A program made the position numbers and the translations under genes. DNA of 64,000 bases from Chitinophagales bacterium (GTDB lineage Bacteria; Bacteroidota; Bacteroidia; Chitinophagales; Chitinophagaceae). Of the stretch, positions 42,318 through 51,225 are shown piece after piece; the first letter of the stretch is position 1; every line of letters starts with the position of its first letter. The stretch spans positions 46,972 through 110,971 of the forward strand of contig JAFLBM010000018.1 in NCBI GenBank assembly GCA_017303455.1, in the 5' to 3' direction. The notes beneath the pieces are model-generated. The model saw nothing but the letters and a program-made list of their open reading frames with translations. It made no database searches and was not told the DNA's origin.

Positions 42318-43481
42318 CTAATGCAGGATCGGGTGTGGCTTAAATTCTCTGTTCCTGTCGAACAAATACCGGTAAGTGGTCAGTATACGGCTGCGGTAAG
42401 TGTCCAGGTTCTCCGCTACATTGATCATTTTCGGGTTGAATTCGCCGATCCACTGCATTTCATATTTTTCATACAGGGGCTTGGGTTGAATAACCTTTGC
42501 CCCTTCCACAATCAGGTAGCTGTCAACACCCTTTCCCTGCCATTCCGGGACGATGCCAAAAACCAACCCGACAAATTTGTCGCAGTGTTTGGTCTTTTTT
42601 ACCCATAAGAATTTAAGCTTATGCCACAGGTCAAATTTGCCATGCAGGTATTTGAACCACTGATTCAGGTCGGGCAGGTTGACCCAGATGCCAATGGGAT
42701 CATTTTTATAATAGACGAACCAGCATATCTTTTCATCCATCACCGGTTTCATGGATTGAAACATTTTTAGTACTACTTTTTCTTCCAGTTGTTTTAACCC
42801 TCCATGACCTGCCCAGGCTTTGTTATAGACAATGGCAAAGTCTTTAGCGAATTTTTCCAACTGGTTCTTTTTAATATGGGCGGAAGAAAAATTGGGGTCT
42901 TTTGCACAATCTGCATGACGCTGCCTGAATTTGGGCATATTTACTTCAGCGGTTTTCAAGGCAAAGCAAACCTGGTTGAAGAAATTTTTGAAACCATAAT
43001 GCTCAAACAATTGCTGGTAATAGGGCGGGTTATAATTCAGACAATAGATCGGTGGCTCAAAACCCCTGACCAGTAATCCCCACCAGCGGTCCCGCTCGCC
43101 AAAATTGATCGGGCCATCCATGGCTTCCATACCTCTTTGCATCAGCCAGTGTTTAGCTACGTCAAACAGCGTGTCGGCTGCTGACTGGTCATTGATACAA
43201 TCAAAAAAGCCGACACCACCAACGGGCACATCATCGCCTTTATTTTTATATTTTTTATTGACAAAGGCAGCAATACGGCCGATGAGGTTACCCTTGCTGT
43301 CTTTTAATATCCAGCGGGTCACTTCGCCATACCTGAAGGCTTTATTCTTTTTTTTATCAAAAACATCATTGATGTCTTTATCCAGTGGCTGGATATAGTT
43401 AGGGTCGTTTTTATTGATCGTTATATTAACCCGGAGGAATTCTTTGGCCAGTTGCGGGGTGGTTACTTCCAGTAATTGCAT
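42318..43481 (-). CDS. Hypothetical protein, GNAT-like
   Basis: 387 residues. Central motifs DGPINFGERDRWWGLL, YNPPYYQQLFEHYGF and GIVPEWQGKGVDSYLI are those of a widespread Bacteroidota family distantly related to GNAT acyltransferases. No substrate is known. It has a TAATTTTG box 4 nt before the ATG, so its mRNA may start at the first codon. Confidence 0.75.
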   Translation of the reverse strand: MQLLEVTTPQLAKEFLRVNITINKNDPNYIQPLDKDINDVFDKKKNKAFRYGEVTRWILKDSKGNLIGRIAAFVNKKYKNKGDDVPVGGVGFFDCINDQSAADTLFDVAKHWLMQRGMEAMDGPINFGERDRWWGLLVRGFEPPIYCLNYNPPYYQQLFEHYGFKNFFNQVCFALKTAEVNMPKFRQRHADCAKDPNFSSAHIKKNQLEKFAKDFAIVYNKAWAGHGGLKQLEEKVVLKMFQSMKPVMDEKICWFVYYKNDPIGIWVNLPDLNQWFKYLHGKFDLWHKLKFLWVKKTKHCDKFVGLVFGIVPEWQGKGVDSYLIVEGAKVIQPKPLYEKYEMQWIGEFNPKMINVAENLDTYRSRILTTYRYLFDRNREFKPHPILH

Positions 43482-43487
43482 GGCGCA

Positions 43488-43495
43488 AAATTAGT
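43488..43495 (-). promoter_or_regulatory. -7 box of the GNAT-like gene
   Basis: TAATTTTG on the minus strand fits TAnnTTTG exactly and ends 4 nt before the ATG at 43481; an ATTG lies 18 nt further upstream as a weak -33. Confidence 0.5.
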
Positions 43496-43507
43496 GAAGT
43501 CGCCGTT

Positions 43508-44767
43508 TCAGCAATAACTGATCTTTTCCAGCAGCAACTGCTGTTCAGATTGGGAGGAAGTGTAAAGGATCGCTTTTTGAAACCAGGCTTTTGCTTCTTT
43601 TTTTTGCTGCAGGTCGAAATACATTTCGGCAATGCTGGCATAATAAAGGTGATTTTGTTCCAGGCCTTTTATCTGCTGCAATTCTTCCAGTGCCTGTTGC
43701 CGGTTCACTGCATAGGCCGAGGCAATCGCTTTGTTCATGGCAATAACCGGGTTGGGTTGTAACTGGTAAAGTAATTCATATAAGTGATAGATACTTTTCC
43801 AATCCGTTTTTTCAAAAGAAGGGGCGGCTGCATGGAGTGAAGCTATGACCGCTTCAAAATGATAAGTGGATACTTCCGATGTTTCAGCTGCGGCGTCAAG
43901 ATGGTCATACCCTTTTTTGATCAGTGGCAAATGCCACTTACTGCGGTCCTGGTATTTCAGTAAAATGATATGGCCCTTATCATCAAGTCTTGCATGGAGC
44001 CGGGAGGATTGAAAGCACATCAAAGCCAGCAAGGCATGGGTCCGGGGTGCATTCGTGGCAGGATGTTGTGTCAACAGGTAACAAAGCCGCAGAGCTTCTT
44101 CACACAGATCTTCGCGGATCAGTTGCTCCGGGTGAGAAGAATTATACCCTTCATTAAACAATAAATACAATGATTTTAATACAGCCTCAATGCGGTCATT
44201 GAGTTGTCCGTTTTCCGGAAAATCTAATTCGATCTTTTCTGTTCTTATTTTTTCTTTAGCCCTGTAAATCCTTTTGCTGATAGTGTCATCACTGGTTAAA
44301 AATGCTTTGGCAATCTCGCTTACGTTCAGACCACATAGTGTTTTTAGGGTAAGCGCAATTTGCGATTCAGGAGGGATAGAAGGGTGACAACAGGCAAACA
44401 TCATTCTCAACTGGCTGTCACGGATCTCATTTTCAACAAAAAATTGCTGCACCGTATTAGCTAATGTCCATTCCGATTCCAGCAGGTACGCATATTGGGG
44501 ACTTATTTCCCGGAACCTTTTTTCTCTTCGCAGGAAATCTATGGCTTTGTTCCGGGCCACCCGGTGCAACCAGGCAGCTGGTTTATCCGGAATGGAATTA
44601 AACCCCCACGCATTCATCGCCTGTAATAAAGTGTCCTGCACAATATCCTGTGCCACATCAAGCCGCTGCAATCCCAGTAACCTCGATAAAACAGCGATCA
44701 TCTTTCCCGATTCGTGCCGGAAAAGATGATCGACTAACTGGTTGATATGCGCCGGAGGATTGGACAT
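43508..44767 (-). CDS. ECF42-type RNA polymerase sigma factor with TPR-like tail
   Basis: 419 residues. Sigma-70 region 2 (VAQDIVQDTLLQAMNAWG...PAAWLHRVARNKAIDFLRR) and region 4 (LRMMFACCHPSIPPESQIALTLKTLCGLNVSEIAKAFLTSDDTISKR) are followed by a long helical C-terminal domain with TPR-like pairs (DUF6596 type). Such sigma factors have no anti-sigma and are controlled through the C-terminal domain, usually beside a YCII/DGPF gene, which is the case here (2 nt apart). Confidence 0.9.
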   Translation of the reverse strand: MSNPPAHINQLVDHLFRHESGKMIAVLSRLLGLQRLDVAQDIVQDTLLQAMNAWGFNSIPDKPAAWLHRVARNKAIDFLRREKRFREISPQYAYLLESEWTLANTVQQFFVENEIRDSQLRMMFACCHPSIPPESQIALTLKTLCGLNVSEIAKAFLTSDDTISKRIYRAKEKIRTEKIELDFPENGQLNDRIEAVLKSLYLLFNEGYNSSHPEQLIREDLCEEALRLCYLLTQHPATNAPRTHALLALMCFQSSRLHARLDDKGHIILLKYQDRSKWHLPLIKKGYDHLDAAAETSEVSTYHFEAVIASLHAAAPSFEKTDWKSIYHLYELLYQLQPNPVIAMNKAIASAYAVNRQQALEELQQIKGLEQNHLYYASIAEMYFDLQQKKEAKAWFQKAILYTSSQSEQQLLLEKISYC

Positions 44768-44768
44768 A

Positions 44769-45113
44769 TTACATATCCATCTTCATCACCTGTCTTACCT
44801 GGGTGCTTGCGCCAAACTCATAATCGGGACAATCTTTGGCAATGGCCACCGCCTCATCTATATCCCTGGCATTGATCACAAAATATCCTCCAATGACTTC
44901 TTTTCCTTCTGTATAAGGACCATCCGTTACTGTTTTTCCGGCAGGTCCGCTTACCAGTTTCCCTCCGGGTATCAATGGTTCTCCCGATACATATTTCCCT
45001 GCCTTACTCAGTTGTTCCACCCAGGCCATCCATTTTCCGAGCTGGGCCTGCATTTGTTCCGGGCTTAAATGATCTAATTGTCCGCCATGAAAGATGAGCA
45101 TAAACTTTTCCAT
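44769..45113 (-). CDS. YCII-related (DGPF) protein
   Basis: 114 residues: MEKFMLIFHGG start, the VTDGPYTEGKEVIGGYFVI segment of the YCII/DGPF family, here with DGPY. It is encoded directly upstream of the ECF42 sigma factor and is the typical partner of that group. The reaction is unknown. Confidence 0.88.
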   Translation of the reverse strand: MEKFMLIFHGGQLDHLSPEQMQAQLGKWMAWVEQLSKAGKYVSGEPLIPGGKLVSGPAGKTVTDGPYTEGKEVIGGYFVINARDIDEAVAIAKDCPDYEFGASTQVRQVMKMDM

Positions 45114-45278
45114 AAAACTTGTTTTAAATAATTAAAAAAAGATTGTTCGCAGCTATGACGAACAGGGTTCTTCATTCCGGACAAAAGGATCAATTTTTTT
45201 TAAAAGATAATATTGTTTGGCGCAAACCCTATTGAAAAACAGGACGAAAGGGGAAAAGCCGGGGATGAAAAGGTAAGG

Positions 45279-47114
45279 CTAAGCTATTTGCTGTAGCTGC
45301 GTAAGTTTCTTGTACACCCCTTCTTCGATTTCGATCAGTTCATTATGATGTCCTCTTTCAATGATCTCGCCATTGTGCAGGACAATGATCTCATCTGCTT
45401 CCCGGATGGTACTGAGACGGTGAGCAATTACAAGCGTAGTTCTTCCTTTCATGAGCTTGCTGAGGGCATCCTGTACAGTTCTTTCCGATTCCGTATCCAG
45501 TGCAGAAGTAGCTTCATCTAAAATAAGAATCGAAGGGTTTTTTAAGACAGCACGGGCAATACAAAGCCGTTGGCGTTGCCCGCCTGACAGGCGGATACCC
45601 CTGTCACCGGTGATGGTCTGGTACCCTTCTTCTGTTTGCATAATGAAATCATGGGCGTTCGCTATAGTAGCGGCGGCTATTACTTCTTCTTCGGTAGCAT
45701 CCGGGCGGCCCAGTGCAATATTATTGAAGATAGTATCATTGAACAGGAATGTTTCCTGTGTTACAAAGCTCATCACACTCCGGAGTGATTCCATTTTATA
45801 ATCTCTCACATCAATACCATCCACTAAAACAGCACCACCTGTTACATCATAGAAGCGGGGGATCAGGTCAGCAATGGTTGATTTGCCCACACCCGATGAA
45901 CCGATCAATGCAATCGTTTTTCCTTTGGGGATACGGAAACTTATATTTTTTAAAACCGGTGTTTCTGAATAGCCAAAATCCACGTTGCAGAATTCTACCG
46001 CTTCATGAAAAGCTTTCAGTTCGACAGCCGTTGGTTTATCACTTACTTCAATGGGTTTATCAATCAGTTCCAGTATTCTTTCCCCGGCACCACGTCCTCT
46101 TTGAATATTAGCACCTGCCACTACCATTGCTTTGGCCGGCCGTAATACCTGTGAGAAAATGGCAATGAAAGCAATAAACTCACTGGCCTGGATACCGGCT
46201 GCGCTTTGCCCGTTTTGTAAGATCAGGCTTCCTCCATATAATAATATACCCGCCACCACGATCACACCCGCCGCTTCTGAAAAAGCCGGGGCCATTTCTC
46301 TTCTTTTAAAACCCTGCAGGCTTGCATTGCGGTAGAAATCATTTTCCCGGCTAAATTTTTTCAGCGTAAAGCCGGTTGCATTGAAGGCCCGGATGATCCG
46401 CATACCGGTCAGGGTTTCATCCATGATAGTAAGCAAACGACCAATAGAAGCCTGGGCATCTTTGGCATCTTTCTTTAATTTTCTTTGTACGGCGGCAATG
46501 CCTAAAGCAGAAATGGGTATAATGATAAGCGTAAACAAAGTGAGCTGCGTGGATATTGCGAATAAAGCAATAAAAAAACCAATGATCATCGACGGTTCTT
46601 TGATCAGTACTTCCAGGGAACTGGCAGCCACTCCTTCGATCTCGAATACATCGGAGTTCATTCTCGAGATCAGGTCGCCTTTATGCTCTTTGGTGAAAAA
46701 ACCCATATGCAGGTGATTGATCTTTTCAAACAAAGCTTCCCGTATCCTTTTCACCAGCAGGGTCCTGGCTTTGATCAGGGTGCGTTGTGCCAGGTAACGG
46801 AAGAGGTTGGCCAGCAAGACGGCACAAACTATTACGGCAGTGATAAAATACAGCGCATAAGCAGGGTTGATGGCTTTAAGCCGGTATACCTGGTAATAAA
46901 AAATATCTTTTATAAATCCTGCTGAAACAGAAAATGCAGGTGCTTTTAGTGTTTCAGTGCCAGCACCGGAATCAAATAATATATTCAATAGAGGGATGAT
47001 CAGCGCAAACTGGAATATGCTGAATACTACTGCCAGTAAAGTGAAAAAAGCAAAAGGGATCACAAACCACCGGTAGGGCCGGGCATAAGCGAGGAGACGT
47101 CGGTATACTTTCAT
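45279..47114 (-). CDS. MsbA-like ABC exporter (membrane and ATPase domains fused)
   Basis: 611 residues. Six membrane helices in about 1-330, then an ATPase with Walker A GSSGVGKST, signature LSGGQRQR, Walker B ILILDEATSALD and the H-loop AHRLST. It resembles MsbA and other lipid or drug half-exporters that act as dimers. It lies next to glycosyltransferase genes, which suits export of a lipid-linked glycan or lipid A, but that is inferred. Confidence 0.88.
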   Translation of the reverse strand: MKVYRRLLAYARPYRWFVIPFAFFTLLAVVFSIFQFALIIPLLNILFDSGAGTETLKAPAFSVSAGFIKDIFYYQVYRLKAINPAYALYFITAVIVCAVLLANLFRYLAQRTLIKARTLLVKRIREALFEKINHLHMGFFTKEHKGDLISRMNSDVFEIEGVAASSLEVLIKEPSMIIGFFIALFAISTQLTLFTLIIIPISALGIAAVQRKLKKDAKDAQASIGRLLTIMDETLTGMRIIRAFNATGFTLKKFSRENDFYRNASLQGFKRREMAPAFSEAAGVIVVAGILLYGGSLILQNGQSAAGIQASEFIAFIAIFSQVLRPAKAMVVAGANIQRGRGAGERILELIDKPIEVSDKPTAVELKAFHEAVEFCNVDFGYSETPVLKNISFRIPKGKTIALIGSSGVGKSTIADLIPRFYDVTGGAVLVDGIDVRDYKMESLRSVMSFVTQETFLFNDTIFNNIALGRPDATEEEVIAAATIANAHDFIMQTEEGYQTITGDRGIRLSGGQRQRLCIARAVLKNPSILILDEATSALDTESERTVQDALSKLMKGRTTLVIAHRLSTIREADEIIVLHNGEIIERGHHNELIEIEEGVYKKLTQLQQIA

Positions 47115-47137
47115 GCGTAATTGGTATCAAAGATATT

Positions 47138-48196
47138 TTAATAAAGTGACCGGTACACGTCCAGGTATTCGGAAGCCGATTTATGCCAGCAAAAACTATG
47201 ACCTCTTTCTTTGATCATTTCGCTAAGGCCATTGGCGGTATATTTTTTCATCCCACTATTGAATACCTGCTGCATATGATCAGCATTAAAATCACGGAAA
47301 TAAAATGCCGCATCGCCTCCAATTTCAGGTAAAGCAGTTTTGTCAGATAAGAATAGTGGTTTGCCACAACTCATCGCTTCCAGTACAGGCAACCCGAAGC
47401 CTTCTGAAATAGATGGGAACGCAAAAGCACGGCAATTATTGAAATACCAGGATTTTTCTGTTTCTGTGATACTTCCCAGTAACCTCACATTGCTTTCCAC
47501 TCCCAATTCCCGTGATCTTTCTTCAATAAAGTACCGGTAGTTGGCATCATCATTCTTCCCAGCTATCAGCAGCTCCATCGTATTGCTCTTTAGTAATGGG
47601 AGTAACACGTGGAAATTCTTTTTCCTGTTCATTACACCGATGGAGAAAAGAAAAGGCTTTTTAGGTTTGTAGGATTTTGCTGTCAGCCCCGGGGAAAGTA
47701 GCAGGTTGGACCCGTTGTGGATCACATAGAGGGGTTTGTTTTTGATATCGCAATGTTGCAGCACATCTTTCCTGCTGAATTCAGAAATACACACAATAGC
47801 GTCTGCCCGGTTGACCAGGCCCTGCAGGTAACGCAGGTATTTTTGTTTCTTAGTTTCGGACTTTTTTTCATCGTATAAAAAATTGAGGTCGTGAACAGAA
47901 AGAACGACTTTGATCTTCCTGTTCAGCACCGGCATATAATGCGTATTCTGGTACGTGGCATGCCAGATATCAAACGAACTGAAAGGGGGAAGTATGAATT
48001 TGTGCAGGGGATTTTGCGTAATATGGTTGTAATTATTATATGACCAGTCCTGTTCTCCGGGTGGCGTATAGAAGTATAACTGCTCATTCTGCAGATTAAT
48101 GTTCTTTTCCAGGTATTTGCCGAGGTTCCTGCAGTAGTGATAGAGACCGGTGTCCGGGTATTTTATTCTTTCACAATCAAAAATGATCTTTTTCAT
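47138..48196 (-). CDS. Glycosyltransferase, GT4-like (copy 1)
   Basis: 352 residues from the ATG at 48196 (MKKIIFDCERIKYPDTGLYHYC), which aligns with the start of the paralogue at 48530; the ATG at 48232 adds 12 residues. GT-B features: LLFSIGVMNRKKNFHVLLPLL, RLLGSITETEKSWYF and the E-x7-E loop region SEGFGLPVLEAMSCGKP. Encoded divergently from the paralogue. Donor and acceptor sugars are unknown. Confidence 0.85.
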   Translation of the reverse strand: MKKIIFDCERIKYPDTGLYHYCRNLGKYLEKNINLQNEQLYFYTPPGEQDWSYNNYNHITQNPLHKFILPPFSSFDIWHATYQNTHYMPVLNRKIKVVLSVHDLNFLYDEKKSETKKQKYLRYLQGLVNRADAIVCISEFSRKDVLQHCDIKNKPLYVIHNGSNLLLSPGLTAKSYKPKKPFLFSIGVMNRKKNFHVLLPLLKSNTMELLIAGKNDDANYRYFIEERSRELGVESNVRLLGSITETEKSWYFNNCRAFAFPSISEGFGLPVLEAMSCGKPLFLSDKTALPEIGGDAAFYFRDFNADHMQQVFNSGMKKYTANGLSEMIKERGHSFCWHKSASEYLDVYRSLY

Positions 48197-48529
48197 TGTT
48201 TCCGGGTTTTGGATGTTTACAATAGTCTTCAAAAATCATTCCCGTTCCCCGTTATTGAAGTTGTCATCTAACATGACCGGGCCTGCCAAACCATAGGTAA
48301 ATACAGAATGGCCGAATGTAACCAGTATTATTCAGGTGGAATCAAAAATCAGGGGCTTGCTGAGAATTTGTGGACTTATCTTCTGACAACTGAATCTGTT
48401 AAACCATTGCACACTGAAGCAGATTTTTTTTGTCCCTGTTAGTTATTTAATTTCACCAATCATTATTCTTTCGGTTACAAAGCTGCAATCACCTTCCACT
48501 AAGAATTTTACCTGTAAGCTTTCAGTTCA
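48197..48529. other. Intergenic region between the divergent glycosyltransferase genes
   Basis: 333 AT-rich bases that should hold two divergent promoters. I see no exact TAnnTTTG box at a good distance and no structured RNA. Confidence 0.4.
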
Positions 48530-49597
48530 ATGAAAAGGATCATACTTGACTGCGACCTGATGAAACATCCCAATTCAGGATTATATCATTATTGCCTCAA
48601 CCTGGGCTATTATACCCAGAAGCTGCTGGAAAATGACAGGACAGCCGCTATGTCCTTTTATGTGCCACCGGCGGAGGTGAATTCATTCGGGCCATCGGCC
48701 AACTGCATCGTGGAGAAAAAAACTATCTGGAATTTTTTCCGGTCACCGGTAAAAAGCTGTGATATATGGCATGCCCCTTTTCAGTCCGGCAGGGTGCTCC
48801 CTGATAAAAAAAGGAACCCGGCTACCAAAGTATTGCTGACCATTCATGACCTGAATGCCTTGCACGAAGGAAAGCCGGCAGAGGAGCAACAAAAGAGCCT
48901 GGCACATACACAATCCCTGATCGATAAGTCCGATGCCATCGTTTGCATTTCTGAATTTTGTAAAAGCGATGTGTTGAACAACTGTGATGTTAACAATAAA
49001 GCTGTTCACGTTGTGCATAATGGTACCCATAAAGTGCACCCACCCGCCTTAAACGGGCATTCGTATCGTCCTTCCCGGCCTTTTTTATTTGGGATGGGGT
49101 ATGTGAATACAAAAAAAAACTTCCATGTGCTGGTGCCGCTGCTGCAAAATGAGGGAATTGAATTGCTGGTAGCGGGACACCTGGATGACCCGGCTTATAT
49201 AGAACGAATAAAAAAGGATGCTGCTTTACTTGGTGTAGCTGACCGGCTTCATCTGCTGGGGCCGGTTTCAGAAGGGGAGAAAGGTTGGTACCTTCAGCAC
49301 TGTCTTGCCTATGTTCATCCTTCCCTGGCAGAGGGATTTGGGGCACCGGTGGTGGAAGCGATGCAGTTTGGAAAACCTTTATTTCTTGCTGCGCTTACTT
49401 CGCTTCCGGAAATCGGTGGCGATGCTGCTTTTTATTTCAGGTCTTTTGATCAGCAACACATGCAGCAGGTTTTTTATGAGGGGATGATACGGTATGATAA
49501 AGAAGGAATGGAGCATGCGATCAGGAAAAGAGGAATGCAATTTGACTGGAATGAGAAGGCAAAGGAGTATTTGAAAATTTATCAATCACTTTACTAA
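48530..49597 (+). CDS. Glycosyltransferase, GT4-like (copy 2)
   Basis: 355 residues, clearly related to the protein encoded at 47138-48196 along its whole length (shared DC...HPNSGLYHYC, ICISEFCKSDVLNNCDVNNK, KKNFHVLVPLL, SLAEGFGAPVVEAMQFGKP, EIGGDAAFYFR). First of three genes on the plus strand with two methyltransferase-like proteins, suggesting a small surface-glycan or modification cluster. Confidence 0.87.
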   Translation: MKRIILDCDLMKHPNSGLYHYCLNLGYYTQKLLENDRTAAMSFYVPPAEVNSFGPSANCIVEKKTIWNFFRSPVKSCDIWHAPFQSGRVLPDKKRNPATKVLLTIHDLNALHEGKPAEEQQKSLAHTQSLIDKSDAIVCISEFCKSDVLNNCDVNNKAVHVVHNGTHKVHPPALNGHSYRPSRPFLFGMGYVNTKKNFHVLVPLLQNEGIELLVAGHLDDPAYIERIKKDAALLGVADRLHLLGPVSEGEKGWYLQHCLAYVHPSLAEGFGAPVVEAMQFGKPLFLAALTSLPEIGGDAAFYFRSFDQQHMQQVFYEGMIRYDKEGMEHAIRKRGMQFDWNEKAKEYLKIYQSLY

Positions 49598-49607
49598 AAC
49601 AGTGGAG

Positions 49608-50465
49608 ATGGAAGAGCGGAAATGGAATACTTCGCTGGTATACGATTCAGGAAAACGAAAGTCTGAATTGTGTAAAGCAAAAGATATGCAGGCGGACTGG
49701 TATCAGCGCTGGTGCCGGGAATTGAATGAAAGCCCCAAATTTCACCGCAAACAATGGGAATTTGTATGGGTGATGCAGGCATTGTGGGAGAGAGGCTGTA
49801 TTCAAAAAGGGAAAAAGGGACTGGTATTCGCTGTCGGCACCGAACCGGGGCCTTCTATTTTTGCCAATTACGGGTGTGATATATTGGCTACAGATATTTT
49901 TCCGGAAAAAGGGAAAGCAATGGGCTGGACAAATGCTGACCAGCTCTGCTTTGGTATTGAATCTTTAAATACAAGAAAATTATGTGATGCTGCTACCCTG
50001 GGGAAGCATGTATCCTACAGGGCGGTGGATATGAATAATATTCCCGGAGATCTCACCGGGTTTGATTTTAACTGGTCCAGTTGTTCATTTGAACATTTAG
50101 GTACGATTGAAAAGGGACTGAAATTCCTGAAAAACCAATTAAAGACACTGAAGCCGGGTGGCTGGGCCGTACATACTACGGAGTTTAATGTTTCTTCCAA
50201 TGAAAAAACGATTGACGATGCCGATACGGTCATCTTCCGGAAAAAAGATATTGACAAACTGGTAGCGGAACTCAGGCGTTCAGGTCATTTTGTAGAAGAA
50301 CTGGATTATTCATCAGGAGGCTTGCCGGAGGATTTTATGGTGGATGTTTTTCCGCATCGCCAGGAGGTGCACCTGAAACTGCAATTGAATGAATTTGTGG
50401 TAACCTCCATCGGGCTGATCATTCAGAAAAAGAAAAGAAGTATTTTACAGGGCTGGTTTAAATAA
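49608..50465 (+). CDS. SAM-dependent methyltransferase-like protein
   Basis: 285 residues from the ATG at 49608; the GTG at 49602 adds two residues. A Rossmann-type core is visible: GLVFAVGTEPGPSIFANYGCDILATDIF, FDFNWSSCSFEHLGTIEKGLKFL and LKPGGWAVHTTEF. It starts 10 nt after the glycosyltransferase stop. It could methylate a glycan or nucleotide sugar; no substrate is shown by the sequence. Confidence 0.75.
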   Translation: MEERKWNTSLVYDSGKRKSELCKAKDMQADWYQRWCRELNESPKFHRKQWEFVWVMQALWERGCIQKGKKGLVFAVGTEPGPSIFANYGCDILATDIFPEKGKAMGWTNADQLCFGIESLNTRKLCDAATLGKHVSYRAVDMNNIPGDLTGFDFNWSSCSFEHLGTIEKGLKFLKNQLKTLKPGGWAVHTTEFNVSSNEKTIDDADTVIFRKKDIDKLVAELRRSGHFVEELDYSSGGLPEDFMVDVFPHRQEVHLKLQLNEFVVTSIGLIIQKKKRSILQGWFK

Positions 50466-50471
50466 TACAGA

Positions 50472-51101
50472 ATGGGTTCCATCAGCCGGTTTAACTTAAG
50501 TAAGATAGCTGCGGATTACAATTGTCCACATTTTGTGGAGACAGGTACCTGGAAGGGCGATGCGGTGGCGTATGCTTTGCAAACAAATTTTGCAACAATC
50601 ATATCGGTTGAGATAGTACCCGGCATAGCAGCCGAAGCTCAAAAGCGATTTCAGCAGCATAAAAACGTCAGGATCATTGAAGGCAATAGCGTATCTGTCC
50701 TTTTTAAGGAGTTGCCCTTATTGCAGGGCAACTGCATTTTTTGGCTGGATGCTCATTTCCCCGGGGCTGAAGAAGGAATAAACAGGTATGATGCAGAAAC
50801 TAATGAGGACAGAAGATTGCCATTGGAAAAAGAGATTGAAGCCGCCCGGTCCAGTCGTCAGGGTTTTAATGATGTGCTGATCATTGATGATCTCCGGATC
50901 TACGAGGATGGGCCTTATGAGAACGGAAACGCACCTGCAGATACATTACCCAAAGCCAACAGGAATATTGATTTTATATTCAGTCATTTTGGTGCTACAC
51001 ATCATATCAACCGGCTTTACCGGGATGAAGGCTATATTCTTTTAACTCCGATTCCTTACGGATCAGAAGATCAAAGTGACCCATCAAAATACTTAATCTA
51101 A
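50472..51101 (+). CDS. Class I methyltransferase-like protein
   Basis: 209 residues with a methyltransferase-like fold: HFVETGTWKGDAVAYAL, IISVEIVPGIAAEAQKRF, IFWLDAHFPG and LIIDDLRIY. It follows the previous gene by 6 nt and completes the glycosyltransferase set. The DAHFPG and IIDD acidic residues suggest metal binding as in some glycan methyltransferases; this is a guess. Confidence 0.75.
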   Translation: MGSISRFNLSKIAADYNCPHFVETGTWKGDAVAYALQTNFATIISVEIVPGIAAEAQKRFQQHKNVRIIEGNSVSVLFKELPLLQGNCIFWLDAHFPGAEEGINRYDAETNEDRRLPLEKEIEAARSSRQGFNDVLIIDDLRIYEDGPYENGNAPADTLPKANRNIDFIFSHFGATHHINRLYRDEGYILLTPIPYGSEDQSDPSKYLI

Positions 51102-51225
51102 GTCAATCCTGCGGTACCTCATCTGCCCCCTGCTTAAAATACTTTTCAGGGAGTCCTTTCTTCTGAGAAACTTAGCTATTATCTTTACCGGGTACAGCAT
51201 TTTACTAATTCTAAAGTTGAAAGTA

